A DNA stretch of 64,000 bases from an uncultured Alphaproteobacteria bacterium (GTDB lineage Bacteria; Pseudomonadota; Alphaproteobacteria; HIMB59), in the NCBI GenBank assembly GCA_902619375.1, contig CACNEB010000004.1:1-64000 (forward strand). Direction: 5' to 3'. The translations under genes were made by a program, and so were the position numbers. Below the pieces are notes generated by a model that was given only the letters and a program-made list of their open reading frames with translations, was not told the DNA's origin and searched no databases. Shown in pieces: positions 46,105 to 55,210 of this stretch (positions within the stretch are counted from its first letter, which is position 1; each line of letters begins with the position of its first letter).

Positions 46105-46228
46105 CTTAGAATTTGTTTTAATTTGCTATGGATTTTTTGGAGTCGTCTGTGCTGTGACAACGATTATAATTATGCTACTGAAGAAAAAAGTCTTTAATAT
46201 GGTCAGTGCGCATAATCAAATTAAATAA
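46097..46228 (+). CDS. ccmD: Heme exporter protein CcmD
   Basis: A 43-residue single-helix protein starting MTSLEFVLICYGFFGVV, matching the CcmD YG-x-x-x-V helix followed by a basic Lys-Lys-Lys segment. CcmD stabilises holo-CcmE release from CcmABC. It overlaps ccmC at its start and ccmE (GTG at 46206) at its end by 23 bp, exactly where ccmD is expected. Confidence 0.85.
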   Translation: MTSLEFVLICYGFFGVVCAVTTIIIMLLKKKVFNMVSAHNQIK

Positions 46229-46655
46229 TCAAATTAAAAAGCGATTTATTTTTTTACTAATTATATTCGCCTGCTTTTCTACTTCTATATTTTTAATAAG
46301 TTATTCTTTAAAAGATCAAATTGCATATTTTGTTGAACCAACTGATCTAAAAAGTATGGATGGGATAGAAAATAAGTATTTAAGGGTTGGGGGGCTTGTT
46401 AAAACAAATAGTTTAAAATTTTTAGATGGAAACTGGGTTTTTGAAGTAGTTGATCAAAATCAAAATTCTGTAAATGTTATATTTTCTAAAACACTTCCAA
46501 ATCTAGTAGAAGAAAATAAGGGTATTATCGTTGAAGGAAAATTTATTGATAACATTTTTGTTGCAGAGATAGTTTTGGCCAAACATGATGAAAACTATAT
46601 GCCCCAAAGCGCTATAGATAAACTTAAAGAAGAAGGAAAATGGAGAGGGAATTAA
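46206..46655 (+). CDS. ccmE: Cytochrome c maturation heme chaperone CcmE
   Basis: Periplasmic heme chaperone anchored by an N-terminal helix (about 13-33). The covalent heme-binding histidine is H127 in LAKHDENYMP, with Y131. VGGLVKTNSL and GIIVEGKF are family motifs. The start is GTG at 46206, inside the end of ccmD; no ATG gives the right N-terminus. Confidence 0.95.
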   Translation: MRIIKLNNQIKKRFIFLLIIFACFSTSIFLISYSLKDQIAYFVEPTDLKSMDGIENKYLRVGGLVKTNSLKFLDGNWVFEVVDQNQNSVNVIFSKTLPNLVEENKGIIVEGKFIDNIFVAEIVLAKHDENYMPQSAIDKLKEEGKWRGN

Positions 46656-48488
46656 TTGATATCTTATTTAGGTAATAGCTTCATTTATATTTCGTTAGTG
46701 CTAACTATCTTGTTTTATATAAATTTATTAAAGAGAATAATTCCATCAACTACTTTTTCTTTAAAATTAATTTATTTTATAAACCTCATTCCCTTTGGTC
46801 TTTTAGTATATGCATTTTCAATTTCAGATTTCACTTTATTGAACGTTGTCGAAAATTCTTATGTTGACGATCCCATTTTTTATAAAGTGACATCTGCCTG
46901 GGGCAGTCATGAGGGATCAATTTTATTATGGGTTTTTTTAATTAACTTATTTGGGGTTTTTTTTCTTTACAAAAATCAAACTGTTGAGATTCATAAAAAT
47001 ATATTATTTATATCAACTTTATTTATTCTTTATGTAGTAATTAGTTCAAATCCATTTACTCATGTAGAAGCAAATGAAAATGTTTTAGGTTTGGGTCTAA
47101 ATCCAATCTTGCAACATTTTTTATTTGTAATTCATCCACCAACGTTGTTCTTGGGATATATTGGTTTAATTATACCTTTTGTGATATCTGCACATATGCT
47201 AATTAATAAAAATTTTTCAGAGAAATTATTTAAAGAAATGTTGATTTGGTCAAGAATTTCATGGTTTTTTCTAACTGGAGGAATAGTTTTAGGCTCTTAT
47301 TGGGCCTATTCAGAACTAGGATGGGGAGGTTGGTGGTTTTGGGATCCAGTAGAAAACATCTCGTTAATCCCATGGTTATTAAACACCGCCTTGATACATT
47401 CCCTTCAAGTTTCAATCAAAAGTAACCAATTAAAATTATGGAGTCTAAATTTAGGGCTTTACTGTTTCATTGCATCAGTGTTTGGAACTTTTTTAGTTCG
47501 TTCAAATTTAATTGTATCTGTTCATAGTTTTGCCACAGATCCACTTAGAGGATTATTTTTGATTATTATAATCGCATATTTGCTAGCTATTACAGTAAGG
47601 CTAAATATAAAAAGCATTTCTAATTTTAATGAGGACTCTTTTAATTTACTTAGCAGAGAGAGTTTCCTTTTATTAAATAATATATTTTTTATTTGTTCTG
47701 CTCTCGTTGTCTTCATTGGAACAGTTTATCCATTGTTTAGCGAAATGATTCTTAAAACATCAGTGTCAGTAGGTGCACCGTATTATAATTTCGCATTTAA
47801 TTTGTTACTTGCACCATTAATTTTATTCATGGCATTTGCACCACAGATAAATTGGGGAAAGCATGAAAAAAAAGATAAACAAATACCTTTTATAATAATT
47901 TTTTCATTCTTGATTAGCTTGGTATCCTATTATTTTTTAAATAATTTTTATTTTGCGCTTAGTGTATTTGTTACAGTTCCATTATTTTTAAAAAGTATTT
48001 TAGTTTTAAAAAATAATTTTAAAAAAAATATAAGTTTTTATTCTCAATGGCTAGCACATTTAAGTATTGGTTTTTTTATTATCGCAGCTGTATATACAGA
48101 ACAATTCGACTATGAAGAAAATTTACTATTTGAAAAAGAGTCCACTAATGAAATAAAATTACAAAATAATAAAACTGCAATAATTAAAAATATTAAAGAC
48201 GAAAAATTCCAAAATTATCAAAGAATATCAGTGGACTTATTAATTTCTGATGGACAAAAAGAAAAAGAGCTCTCGCCTTCAAAAAATATCTACCAACCCT
48301 CAGGGCAAGTCACAAATGAGGTTAGTACTACTAATAAGCTCTTTAGTCAATATTATGCAACAATATCAACAATTGAGAGCAATAAAGTTGGGATCAATTT
48401 AGTATATAAACCTTTTATAAATTTATTATGGTTAAGTGCAATTATGCTTGTTTTTTCAATATTTTTATCTGTTATTAAAAAACGATGA
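46656..48488 (+). CDS. ccmF: Cytochrome c heme lyase CcmF
   Basis: Large membrane component of the heme ligation complex. The 610 residues form about 15 helices with WGSHEGSILLW, FVIHPPTLFLGYIG and the WWD motif GWGGWWFWDPVENISLIPWL (about 223-242), followed by the usual periplasmic C-terminal domain. The start codon is TTG at 46656, just after the ccmE stop, with GGAGAGGGA upstream. It overlaps dsbE by 4 bp. Confidence 0.96.
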   Translation: MISYLGNSFIYISLVLTILFYINLLKRIIPSTTFSLKLIYFINLIPFGLLVYAFSISDFTLLNVVENSYVDDPIFYKVTSAWGSHEGSILLWVFLINLFGVFFLYKNQTVEIHKNILFISTLFILYVVISSNPFTHVEANENVLGLGLNPILQHFLFVIHPPTLFLGYIGLIIPFVISAHMLINKNFSEKLFKEMLIWSRISWFFLTGGIVLGSYWAYSELGWGGWWFWDPVENISLIPWLLNTALIHSLQVSIKSNQLKLWSLNLGLYCFIASVFGTFLVRSNLIVSVHSFATDPLRGLFLIIIIAYLLAITVRLNIKSISNFNEDSFNLLSRESFLLLNNIFFICSALVVFIGTVYPLFSEMILKTSVSVGAPYYNFAFNLLLAPLILFMAFAPQINWGKHEKKDKQIPFIIIFSFLISLVSYYFLNNFYFALSVFVTVPLFLKSILVLKNNFKKNISFYSQWLAHLSIGFFIIAAVYTEQFDYEENLLFEKESTNEIKLQNNKTAIIKNIKDEKFQNYQRISVDLLISDGQKEKELSPSKNIYQPSGQVTNEVSTTNKLFSQYYATISTIESNKVGINLVYKPFINLLWLSAIMLVFSIFLSVIKKR

Positions 48489-48967
48489 AGAGACATCTAT
48501 TAATACCTATAGTTGGGTTAATAGTGTTAGTTGTAAGTGTGATATTTTACTTCAATCAATCAACTGAGAAAAATAATACAAGAGATGAGGTATCGAATTT
48601 AATATTCGAAACACCAGACTTTTACAATAATAAGTTAATTAATGAAAATACATTAGGTGAATTTTATATTGTTAATTTTTTTGCTTCTTGGTGTAAGCCA
48701 TGCTTATTAGAGCACCCTTTGTTGATGGAAATGAAAAAAAAAGGTGTAAAAATTATTGGTATTAATTTTCGAGATGATGAAAAGAATTTTAAGGAGTGGA
48801 TTAATGAACATGGAAATCCTTTTGAATACATTTTAAGAGATGATGGGACAATCGCTTATGAGATGGGTTTAATTGGTGTTCCAGAGACGTTTTTTATTGT
48901 TAATAAAATGACTCAAAAAAAGATACAGGGGCCTTTATTTTATGAAGATGTCGAAAAGTATTTATAA
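48485..48967 (+). CDS. dsbE: Thiol:disulfide oxidoreductase CcmG/DsbE
   Basis: Membrane-anchored periplasmic thioredoxin that keeps apocytochrome c cysteines reduced. The 160 residues include an N-terminal anchor (about 5-24), FFASWCKPCLLEHPLL (about 65-80) with the WCKPC active site, GINFRDD and YGVPETF-like LIGVPETFFIV. It overlaps ccmH by 26 bp. Confidence 0.94.
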   Translation: MKRHLLIPIVGLIVLVVSVIFYFNQSTEKNNTRDEVSNLIFETPDFYNNKLINENTLGEFYIVNFFASWCKPCLLEHPLLMEMKKKGVKIIGINFRDDEKNFKEWINEHGNPFEYILRDDGTIAYEMGLIGVPETFFIVNKMTQKKIQGPLFYEDVEKYL

Positions 48968-49313
48968 ACTAATTATACCATTTTTAATAATTCATATATC
49001 TGTAATTAGCTTTGCAGGTGTAAATGAACTAAGTGATTATTACAAAACGATCAGATGTCTTGTTTGCGAGGGTCAGAGCATTCAAGAGTCTGATACAGAG
49101 TTTGCAATTAATTTAAAAGAGCAAATCCAAAAAAAATATAGCTCTGGAGTGTCCATTGAGGAAATTAATCAAGAGCTAATCAAAATTTATGGTGAAGAAA
49201 TATCTTTTAATCCACCTAAAAATCACATACTACTTTGGGGAACTCCTTTTATTGTGCTAACAATTATTTTTATATTTATTAGAAATAAAATTAGATTTTT
49301 TAAAAGAGTATAA
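48942..49313 (+). CDS. ccmH: Cytochrome c maturation protein CcmH
   Basis: Periplasmic thiol reductase subunit of the heme lyase. The 123 residues have a signal-like N-terminus, the redox motif IRCLVCEGQSIQESDTEFA (about 38-56) and a C-terminal membrane helix (about 95-115). A second in-frame ATG two codons later is also possible. The cycH/ccmI gene that usually follows is not present. Confidence 0.93.
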   Translation: MKMSKSIYKLIIPFLIIHISVISFAGVNELSDYYKTIRCLVCEGQSIQESDTEFAINLKEQIQKKYSSGVSIEEINQELIKIYGEEISFNPPKNHILLWGTPFIVLTIIFIFIRNKIRFFKRV

Positions 49314-49332
49314 AATGAGTTATTTGATCGAC

Positions 49333-50178
49333 TTATCTAATCAAATTGTACTTATTAAACCTCAATCTTTTTCTTTCGTTAGTTGGTAAATGTTTATTCA
49401 ATCTTCTATTAATAAAACCAAATAAGCCAATTATCAATAATGTTAACAAAACAAAGTAAAAGCCAACAATTGGATAAGGAACAAAAGGATTAAAAGTTTT
49501 ATCAGCGAAATAACTGGCATAATAAATCGCATCTCCTTTTTGTTGCCACGCTGGAAAACCAGTAAAAAATACCAATGTTGTTGCATGAAACATAAAAATT
49601 GCTTCATTTGTGTAAGAGGGCCATGCCAAGCGGAGCATAGTTGGCCATATAATGCGTCTGAATTTTTTAATACCTGTAAAACCAAACGCATCTGCTGACT
49701 CTAAGTCTTGACTAGGAACGGCACGCAACGCTCCATAAAAAATCTCTCCTGCGTAAGCAGATGTGTTAAAAAATAAAACAATTAAAGCTCCTAACCAAGC
49801 TTTGGTAAGCCAACGCGTTTCAACTGTAACAACAAGAAATCCTAGATCAATATCAAATCCTAATCTTGGTAAAAGAACAAATAAATCATATGCAAAGAAA
49901 AATTGGATGAATAAAGGAGAGCCTCTAAAAATAAAAATAAATAATCTACAAGGAGCGCTAAATAGAGATAGATTTGAATTTTTACCTAAAGCCAGAACTG
50001 TTGCAAAGAAAAACCCTAGGAGTAATGCCAAAACAGCAAAATATATATTCCAAATCATGCCTGAGCCAATTAATACAAATTGCTCACAAAGTGTTATGTC
50101 AGATTTTGGTAAAAGTCTCTCTCCATAGCCTATAGATCTAAGACCGTAATCAGATAGTGTTTGAAAACAACTCGACAT
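49333..50178 (-). CDS. Polar amino-acid ABC transporter permease (HisM-like)
   Basis: Inner-membrane permease of the HisQM/ArtQM family. The 281 residues show the permease motif SADAFGFTGIKKFRRIIWPTMLRLAWPS (the EAA loop, about 180-207). RLFIFIFRGSPLFIQFFF is conserved. It is longer than typical HisM (about 235), with an insert near the periplasmic region. It starts at the stop of the preceding permease gene and is last in the operon. Confidence 0.88.
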   Translation of the reverse strand: MSSCFQTLSDYGLRSIGYGERLLPKSDITLCEQFVLIGSGMIWNIYFAVLALLLGFFFATVLALGKNSNLSLFSAPCRLFIFIFRGSPLFIQFFFAYDLFVLLPRLGFDIDLGFLVVTVETRWLTKAWLGALIVLFFNTSAYAGEIFYGALRAVPSQDLESADAFGFTGIKKFRRIIWPTMLRLAWPSYTNEAIFMFHATTLVFFTGFPAWQQKGDAIYYASYFADKTFNPFVPYPIVGFYFVLLTLLIIGLFGFINRRLNKHLPTNERKRLRFNKYNLIR

Positions 50179-51044
50179 CAGCCAGCCTTACCTGCCATGG
50201 TAGCTTGTCCTTGAGAAAGACGAGCTGATATTTTGTCTAATACAGATTGTGACAAGTAAGTTAATGATAAATAAAAAATCATAAGTACTCCAAAATACCA
50301 AGCTCGCCAATCGGGATGAGGATACTCATATACACCAGTCTTAATTCCACCTAATTCTTTAGCCCAGTAGACAATATCTTCAATGCCAAGAAGAAATAGA
50401 AGTGGGGTTGCTTTAATTAAAATCATCCACAAATTGGACAGACCTGGTAAGGCATAAATCCACATTTGTGGTATGAGAATTCTTCTAAAAATTTGACTTT
50501 GGGAAAAGCCGTATGCCTCTCCTGTTTCTATTTGAGATTTTGGAACAGCAGCCATAGCTCCAGACAAAACGTTGCCAGCAAAAGCTCCAAAAACAAAGCC
50601 AAAAGCAAGTAAAGCTAGAGAAAATCCATAAATATCGTGCACCCACTCGCTAGCAGTGTTTAAGGGAAGTTTCGCAGCTGTACAAACGACAAAATCATTA
50701 CCTTGCCTAATTGGCTCAGTAACATCAGAACATAAAACTTTATGACGCAAATATTCAAAAGCTTGATCAAGTGCTATTGGAATAAATAAAAAGAAAACAA
50801 TATCTGGAATACCTCTTATCATAGCAAGATACCCTTTTCCTAAAGAGCGAATAATTCTAAAGGTGGATCTTGAAGCAGTTGCGCCTGCAAAACCAAATGC
50901 CATTGCCAATGGAGCCGCCAAAGAAAGCAAACCCATAACAACTAAAAAAGAAAAATAAAATGACATATGTTTTGCTGTAGTGACATAACATGATAACCAC
51001 ATTAATCCTTCTAAGGTTTTAGGGTCCGCACAATAACTAAACAT
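50178..51044 (-). CDS. Polar amino-acid ABC transporter permease (HisQ-like)
   Basis: Second permease, 288 residues. It has AMIRGIPDIVFFLFIPIAL, AVPKSQIETGEAYGFSQSQIFRRILIPQMWIYALPG (EAA loop, about 166-200) and a periplasmic insert with two cysteines (LCSDVTEPIR, VVCTAAKLP) that ordinary HisQ lacks. It overlaps the FAD oxidoreductase gene by 8 bp. Confidence 0.88.
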   Translation of the reverse strand: MFSYCADPKTLEGLMWLSCYVTTAKHMSFYFSFLVVMGLLSLAAPLAMAFGFAGATASRSTFRIIRSLGKGYLAMIRGIPDIVFFLFIPIALDQAFEYLRHKVLCSDVTEPIRQGNDFVVCTAAKLPLNTASEWVHDIYGFSLALLAFGFVFGAFAGNVLSGAMAAVPKSQIETGEAYGFSQSQIFRRILIPQMWIYALPGLSNLWMILIKATPLLFLLGIEDIVYWAKELGGIKTGVYEYPHPDWRAWYFGVLMIFYLSLTYLSQSVLDKISARLSQGQATMAGKAG

Positions 51045-52131
51045 TTGGATATTCCTTTAGTTTATCTGTTATTTGAGGTGAAAAATCTCTAATTAAATTA
51101 TTTCTTTTTCCTGATAAAACCTCATCTATACCAAGCTTACCAGCCAAAGGTGCATTGGTTATACCTGAATGCATAACTGCTAAGTACAAACCATTTAATT
51201 TTTCACCTTTTTGATTTATAAGACGCCCAATTTTAGGCCTTCCATCAACTGGCAAAGGTCGTTTGCCAAGTGTAAAGTGATCTAAAATCATATTTCCATT
51301 ATAGTTGAGCCTAGTTGCCATGTCTTGAATAAGTTTTTTTGCAGTACCCTTAATGTCTTCCTCTTGGCTTGAGTCACCATCAAATTTTCCCCCTATTATT
51401 AATCTTCCTTTGTCATCCTGTCTTGCATGGAAATCAAAACCTGTGATTGGATATTTTAATAATTCGGGCAATGGTTTTGTATAAACTAATAAACCTAAAC
51501 TTGAGTGCATTTCAAAAGGAATATTAATTGTTGATAATAATTTCGTAGCGCCAAGTCCAGCAGTTAAAATTACCTCATTATCATTAATAATTTCATCATC
51601 GGTTTTGACACCAGTAACATTGTTGCTATCACATATTATTTCTTTTACTGTATTTTTTAATATTTTCGATCCACTAGCTTTGAAAAGTTCTTTAGTTGCT
51701 CTAACACCATCAATGGCCAAGTCATCAACACCAAAGCCGGCAATAGTTGGAATATTATTTAAATAAGGTAAATGTTTTTTTAGTTCAGATTTAGTTGATA
51801 TTTTTACCGATTGCCCCCAATTTTGATGCTGCTTTATAGTATTTTGAAGCTCTTTCTCTCCTTGATCCCAAATAAATGCACCTTTAGATGTATAATTTAA
51901 ATTTGAAATATAATTTATTAATTTTGGCCAGTAATTCAAATTAGCCAAACGAAAAGTAGCGTAGCTTTTATCGTTACTAGCATATCCATTCACCCAACCC
52001 CAGGTATTTGATGTGGCTTGGTTTTTATCACCAGGTAAATGTGATGATAAAACAGTTATCTTATCTACACCATTTTTGTAAGCATGGTAGGCAAAGGATG
52101 CACCTACAATTCCTGCCCCAACTATAATCAT
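51037..52131 (-). CDS. FAD-dependent amino-acid or opine oxidoreductase (DadA/DAO family)
   Basis: A 364-residue DAO-family flavoprotein. It starts MIIVGAGIVGASFAYHAYKNG, the FAD dinucleotide-binding fold, without a signal peptide. AGFGVDDLAIDG and GGKFDGDSSQEED follow, and the C-terminal end has KRPLPVDGRPKIGRL. Family members oxidise D-amino acids, glycine, sarcosine or opines. Its position between the binding protein and the permeases implies that the imported compound is its substrate. Confidence 0.82.
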   Translation of the reverse strand: MIIVGAGIVGASFAYHAYKNGVDKITVLSSHLPGDKNQATSNTWGWVNGYASNDKSYATFRLANLNYWPKLINYISNLNYTSKGAFIWDQGEKELQNTIKQHQNWGQSVKISTKSELKKHLPYLNNIPTIAGFGVDDLAIDGVRATKELFKASGSKILKNTVKEIICDSNNVTGVKTDDEIINDNEVILTAGLGATKLLSTINIPFEMHSSLGLLVYTKPLPELLKYPITGFDFHARQDDKGRLIIGGKFDGDSSQEEDIKGTAKKLIQDMATRLNYNGNMILDHFTLGKRPLPVDGRPKIGRLINQKGEKLNGLYLAVMHSGITNAPLAGKLGIDEVLSGKRNNLIRDFSPQITDKLKEYPNV

Positions 52132-52193
52132 TCTAAAATGGATTTTATATTATGTTTCAATGTTTCTTGAGTAAATATTATAAAGAAAAAAAA

Positions 52194-52216
52194 AGAGGAC
52201 GGATATTCCGTCCTCT
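52194..52216 (-). terminator. Terminator between the binding protein and the oxidoreductase
   Basis: Perfect 9-bp stem AGAGGACGG/CCGTCCTCT with a 5-base loop; on the minus strand it is followed by a run of nine T. It lies after the binding-protein gene within the operon and would leave the downstream genes with less transcript, a common arrangement for binding proteins. Confidence 0.85.
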
Positions 52217-52242
52217 TGTTCATTAATTTAAATTAAATAATC

Positions 52243-52965
52243 TTAAAAAGTTGCGGCTTCAAAACCAAACCACTTTTTAATAAGTGCATTTAATGATCCA
52301 TCGTCTTTCATAGAGCTAATAGCTGCATTCATTTTAGCTTTTAACTCTGTATCAGATTCACGGATACCCATTCCAACACCGCCTCCGATTGAGACCTCTC
52401 CTATATTTGCAAATTCACCGTTTGATTCTGCAATTATAGATGCGAGGTAATCACCATCTGCTAAGACAGCATCAGCTTCACCATTTTGCACTGCAGATAT
52501 TGTTTCTTCTGCTGTTGCAAATTCAACTAAAGTCGCTCCACTTTCAGCAACATAACCTGCCTGAATAGTTGCAGTTTGAGCAGCAATAACAGCACTATCT
52601 ACATCAATGTCTGCCCCGCTCATACCCATATATACTGATGGAGATGGTGGAAAATAATCTTGTGTAAAGTCAATCACCTCATCACGTTCTGCGGTTATTG
52701 ACATACCAGCAATAATCGTATCGTAGTTACCAGACACTAAATTAGGAATGATAGAGTCCCACTCGTTTATGACCCAAACGCAATCTAGATTTGCACGAAT
52801 ACAAAGCATGTCTCCAACATCTTTTTCGAAACCATCAACTTCGCCATTATCGTTAATAAAATTATATGGAGGATAAGCACCTTCTGTGCCCATTCTTACT
52901 GTTTCAGCAAAAGCAGAACCAACTAAAAAGAGCGCAGCAAATGCTGATAGTATTATTTTTTTCAT
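52243..52965 (-). CDS. Polar amino-acid-binding periplasmic protein
   Basis: Family 3 extracellular solute-binding protein with 240 residues. It has a Sec signal (LSAFAALFLVGSAFA, 6-20), VRMGTEGAYPPYNFINDNGEVDGFEKDVG, SIIPNLVSGNYDTIIAGMSIT and ITAERDEVIDFT. The ligand is probably a basic amino acid or opine by family and permease type. It has a good AAGGAG ribosome site. High GC and a terminator behind suggest strong expression. Confidence 0.93.
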   Translation of the reverse strand: MKKIILSAFAALFLVGSAFAETVRMGTEGAYPPYNFINDNGEVDGFEKDVGDMLCIRANLDCVWVINEWDSIIPNLVSGNYDTIIAGMSITAERDEVIDFTQDYFPPSPSVYMGMSGADIDVDSAVIAAQTATIQAGYVAESGATLVEFATAEETISAVQNGEADAVLADGDYLASIIAESNGEFANIGEVSIGGGVGMGIRESDTELKAKMNAAISSMKDDGSLNALIKKWFGFEAATF

Positions 52966-53077
52966 AATTTTCTCCTTGTTCTTCCTCTATTACTTCGAAT
53001 AAATACTTAATAAAATATAAACTAAAATAGAGTAAATAGATAAACTTTTTATAAAAACGCTTAGGATATTTGATTAA

Positions 53078-53458
53078 TTATGATGAATAGAACAAATCTG
53101 CGTTGATTATACTACCGTTTTGAATATCAATATTTTGATAACGAATATTTCCCTTAATTTTTGCTGTTGACTTAATATAGATATCTTTAGCTTGAATGTC
53201 TCCGTCAATTTCACCCTCAACTGTTATAGTATCAGCCGTAATTGTTCCCTTGACATAAGAACCTGGTTTTAAATTAATGGTTGATGCCTTTAAAGTACCC
53301 GTTAAATGCCCAGAGAAATCTAAATAGTCTGCAGACTCGAGAGAGCCATTTATTTTTATATCTTTTGCTAAAGTTGATTGATTGATAGTGCTCTCAGTAT
53401 CAAACATAAATTCAGTTTTTACTTCAGGTTTTTTTTCACTAGATCCAAATAATGCCAT
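53078..53458 (-). CDS. Bactofilin
   Basis: Cytoskeletal beta-helix protein, 126 residues. STLAKDIKINGSLESADYLDFSGHLTGTLKA begins the repeated right-handed beta-helix turns (about 32-120). The N-terminal tail contains KKPE and is likely the membrane-binding segment. It sits directly after the second bactofilin (shared base), on the same strand. Confidence 0.88.
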   Translation of the reverse strand: MALFGSSEKKPEVKTEFMFDTESTINQSTLAKDIKINGSLESADYLDFSGHLTGTLKASTINLKPGSYVKGTITADTITVEGEIDGDIQAKDIYIKSTAKIKGNIRYQNIDIQNGSIINADLFYSS

Positions 53459-53931
53459 TATTGATCACCCTCATGGTTTTCATTAATTTCATCTTCTTTA
53501 ACTTCATCAGTAGAAACTGGTGAATAAGATTGGACACTACCTCTATGTCTTAAAGTACCTTGAATTCTTGCACCATAACTTACTTGTAATGAAGTATATT
53601 CAATTACTCCTTTGATATTTGCAGAGTTATTTACGATCAAATAATCCTCTGAATTTATCTCACCATCCACACTCCCAGAGATAGTTATCTCTTGACCTGA
53701 CATGTCTCCACTAAAAGTACCCTTACTGTTAATATTAATATTTGAAGATTTTAGAGTTCCTGTAAGAGTTCCAGAAATATCTGAGGTTTCTGCTCCCTCT
53801 ATTCGACCATCAACTCTAACGCCAGAACCTATGTTAACAGCTTTAGCATCATTATCTATTGGATTAGATTGTATTTCATCACCTGATAACTCAGTGTTAT
53901 TTTCATCCATCTCAATATTATTTTCATCCAT
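53458..53931 (-). CDS. Bactofilin (second copy)
   Basis: A 157-residue bactofilin with an acidic, low-complexity N-terminus holding a short direct repeat (MDENNIEMDENNTE) and a beta-helix core about 32-130 (VRVDGRIEGAETSDISGTLTG). The C-terminal tail is acidic. Two adjacent genes probably make co-polymers. Roles in the family include cell shape, stalk or envelope site organisation. Confidence 0.88.
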   Translation of the reverse strand: MDENNIEMDENNTELSGDEIQSNPIDNDAKAVNIGSGVRVDGRIEGAETSDISGTLTGTLKSSNININSKGTFSGDMSGQEITISGSVDGEINSEDYLIVNNSANIKGVIEYTSLQVSYGARIQGTLRHRGSVQSYSPVSTDEVKEDEINENHEGDQ

Positions 53932-54119
53932 TTATTTATCCTAACACAATCTAAATATTCATAAAATCTAAATTATTTTCTAAAAACATTGAAATGATTA
54001 GGTTTTTAGAACTAATAACTTAGGTATTTATAAATTTAATTATATTTAACATATTAACTTGAAGATTTGCTTTTTTTAGCAATATCTTTGAAATCGAAAA
54101 AATGAAATATTACTGAATA

Positions 54120-54884
54120 ATGAAAATACTTGAGTTAAATCAGTTAGAAAAAAAATTTGGTGAAAATAAAGTTTTAAAAGGCATTAATCTTGTAGCTAAT
54201 AAAGGAGATGTTGTAAGTATTATTGGAAGTTCTGGTTCAGGAAAAAGTACTATGCTTCGCTGTGTAAATTTCCTTGAAACACCTGATAGCGGAACCGTAA
54301 ATGTTTGTGGTGAAATTATCGACTGTAGCGATGAAAATTTTAAAAAACCTAATAAGAATTTACAGTTGAAAATCACTTCAATTAGAAAAAAATTGGGTAT
54401 GGTTTTTCAAAGTTTCAATCTTTGGTCTCATATGAATATCTTAGATAACGTTACGGAAGCCCCGGTAAATGTTTTAGGAATAGATAAAGGTCTTGCAGAA
54501 GAAGAGGCAATGATCCTATTAAAAAAAGTTGGGATCGCTGACAAAGCTCAAGAATATCCTTCTCTTCTATCAGGAGGACAGCAACAAAGGGCAGCAATAG
54601 CTCGAGCGCTCGCCATTTCTCCAGAAATATTATTATTTGATGAACCGACATCATCTCTTGATCCAGAATTGGTAGATGAGGTCTTGTCTGTTATACGCAA
54701 TTTAGCCGAACAGGGTAAAACAATGTTAGTTGTAACTCATGAGATGGAGTTTGCTCGAAAAGTTTCAAATAATGTAATTTTTCTTCATGATGGTCTGGTA
54801 GAAGAGGAAGGACATCCTGACACAGTTTTCACAAATCCCCAATCAGAGCGTTGCAGAAATTTCTTATTTAATAGACGCGAATAA
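54120..54884 (+). CDS. Polar amino-acid ABC transporter ATPase (HisP-like)
   Basis: A 254-residue ATP-binding subunit. It has the P-loop IGSSGSGKSTML (about 36-47), MVFQSFNLWSHM, LLSGGQQQRAAIARAL and LLFDEPTSSLDPELVDEV. It very probably energises the HisQM-like permeases 3 kb away, since no other ATPase lies there. The bactofilin pair separates it from them, on the opposite strand. The divergent gap 53932-54119 holds nothing I can name. Confidence 0.93.
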   Translation: MKILELNQLEKKFGENKVLKGINLVANKGDVVSIIGSSGSGKSTMLRCVNFLETPDSGTVNVCGEIIDCSDENFKKPNKNLQLKITSIRKKLGMVFQSFNLWSHMNILDNVTEAPVNVLGIDKGLAEEEAMILLKKVGIADKAQEYPSLLSGGQQQRAAIARALAISPEILLFDEPTSSLDPELVDEVLSVIRNLAEQGKTMLVVTHEMEFARKVSNNVIFLHDGLVEEEGHPDTVFTNPQSERCRNFLFNRRE

Positions 54885-54906
54885 TAATTTTTTATAATTT
54901 ATCACA

Positions 54907-55191
54907 GTGAATTCATTATTACTGTTCCTGGTAAGACTTCTAGACTTTTACACACTTATAGTATTTTTTTACGTAGTCGTATCTTGGTTGTTTCACTTTA
55001 ACATATTAAATAGTCAAAATATTTTTTTGTGGCGAGTTTTTGAAAGTTTTAAAAAACTAACTGACCCTCCCTTAAACTATATAAGAAGATATTTACCAAA
55101 TTTAGGCGGCTTAGATATTTCACCAGTGCTTTTAATACTAATAATTTACTTATTTAAAGATTTACTGATTGAGTATTGGCCAAGAGGATAA
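54907..55191 (+). CDS. YggT-family membrane protein
   Basis: A 94-residue protein with two membrane helices separated by the family segment FESFKKLTDPPLNYIRRYLPNLGGLDISPVLL. YggT proteins have roles in osmotic protection and in division-site/chloroplast thylakoid processes; the function here is unproven. The start is GTG at 54907. It precedes folD with the same polarity and a 19-bp gap. Confidence 0.85.
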   Translation: MNSLLLFLVRLLDFYTLIVFFYVVVSWLFHFNILNSQNIFLWRVFESFKKLTDPPLNYIRRYLPNLGGLDISPVLLILIIYLFKDLLIEYWPRG

Positions 55192-55210
55192 TGATAAGGA
55201 GAATAAAAAA

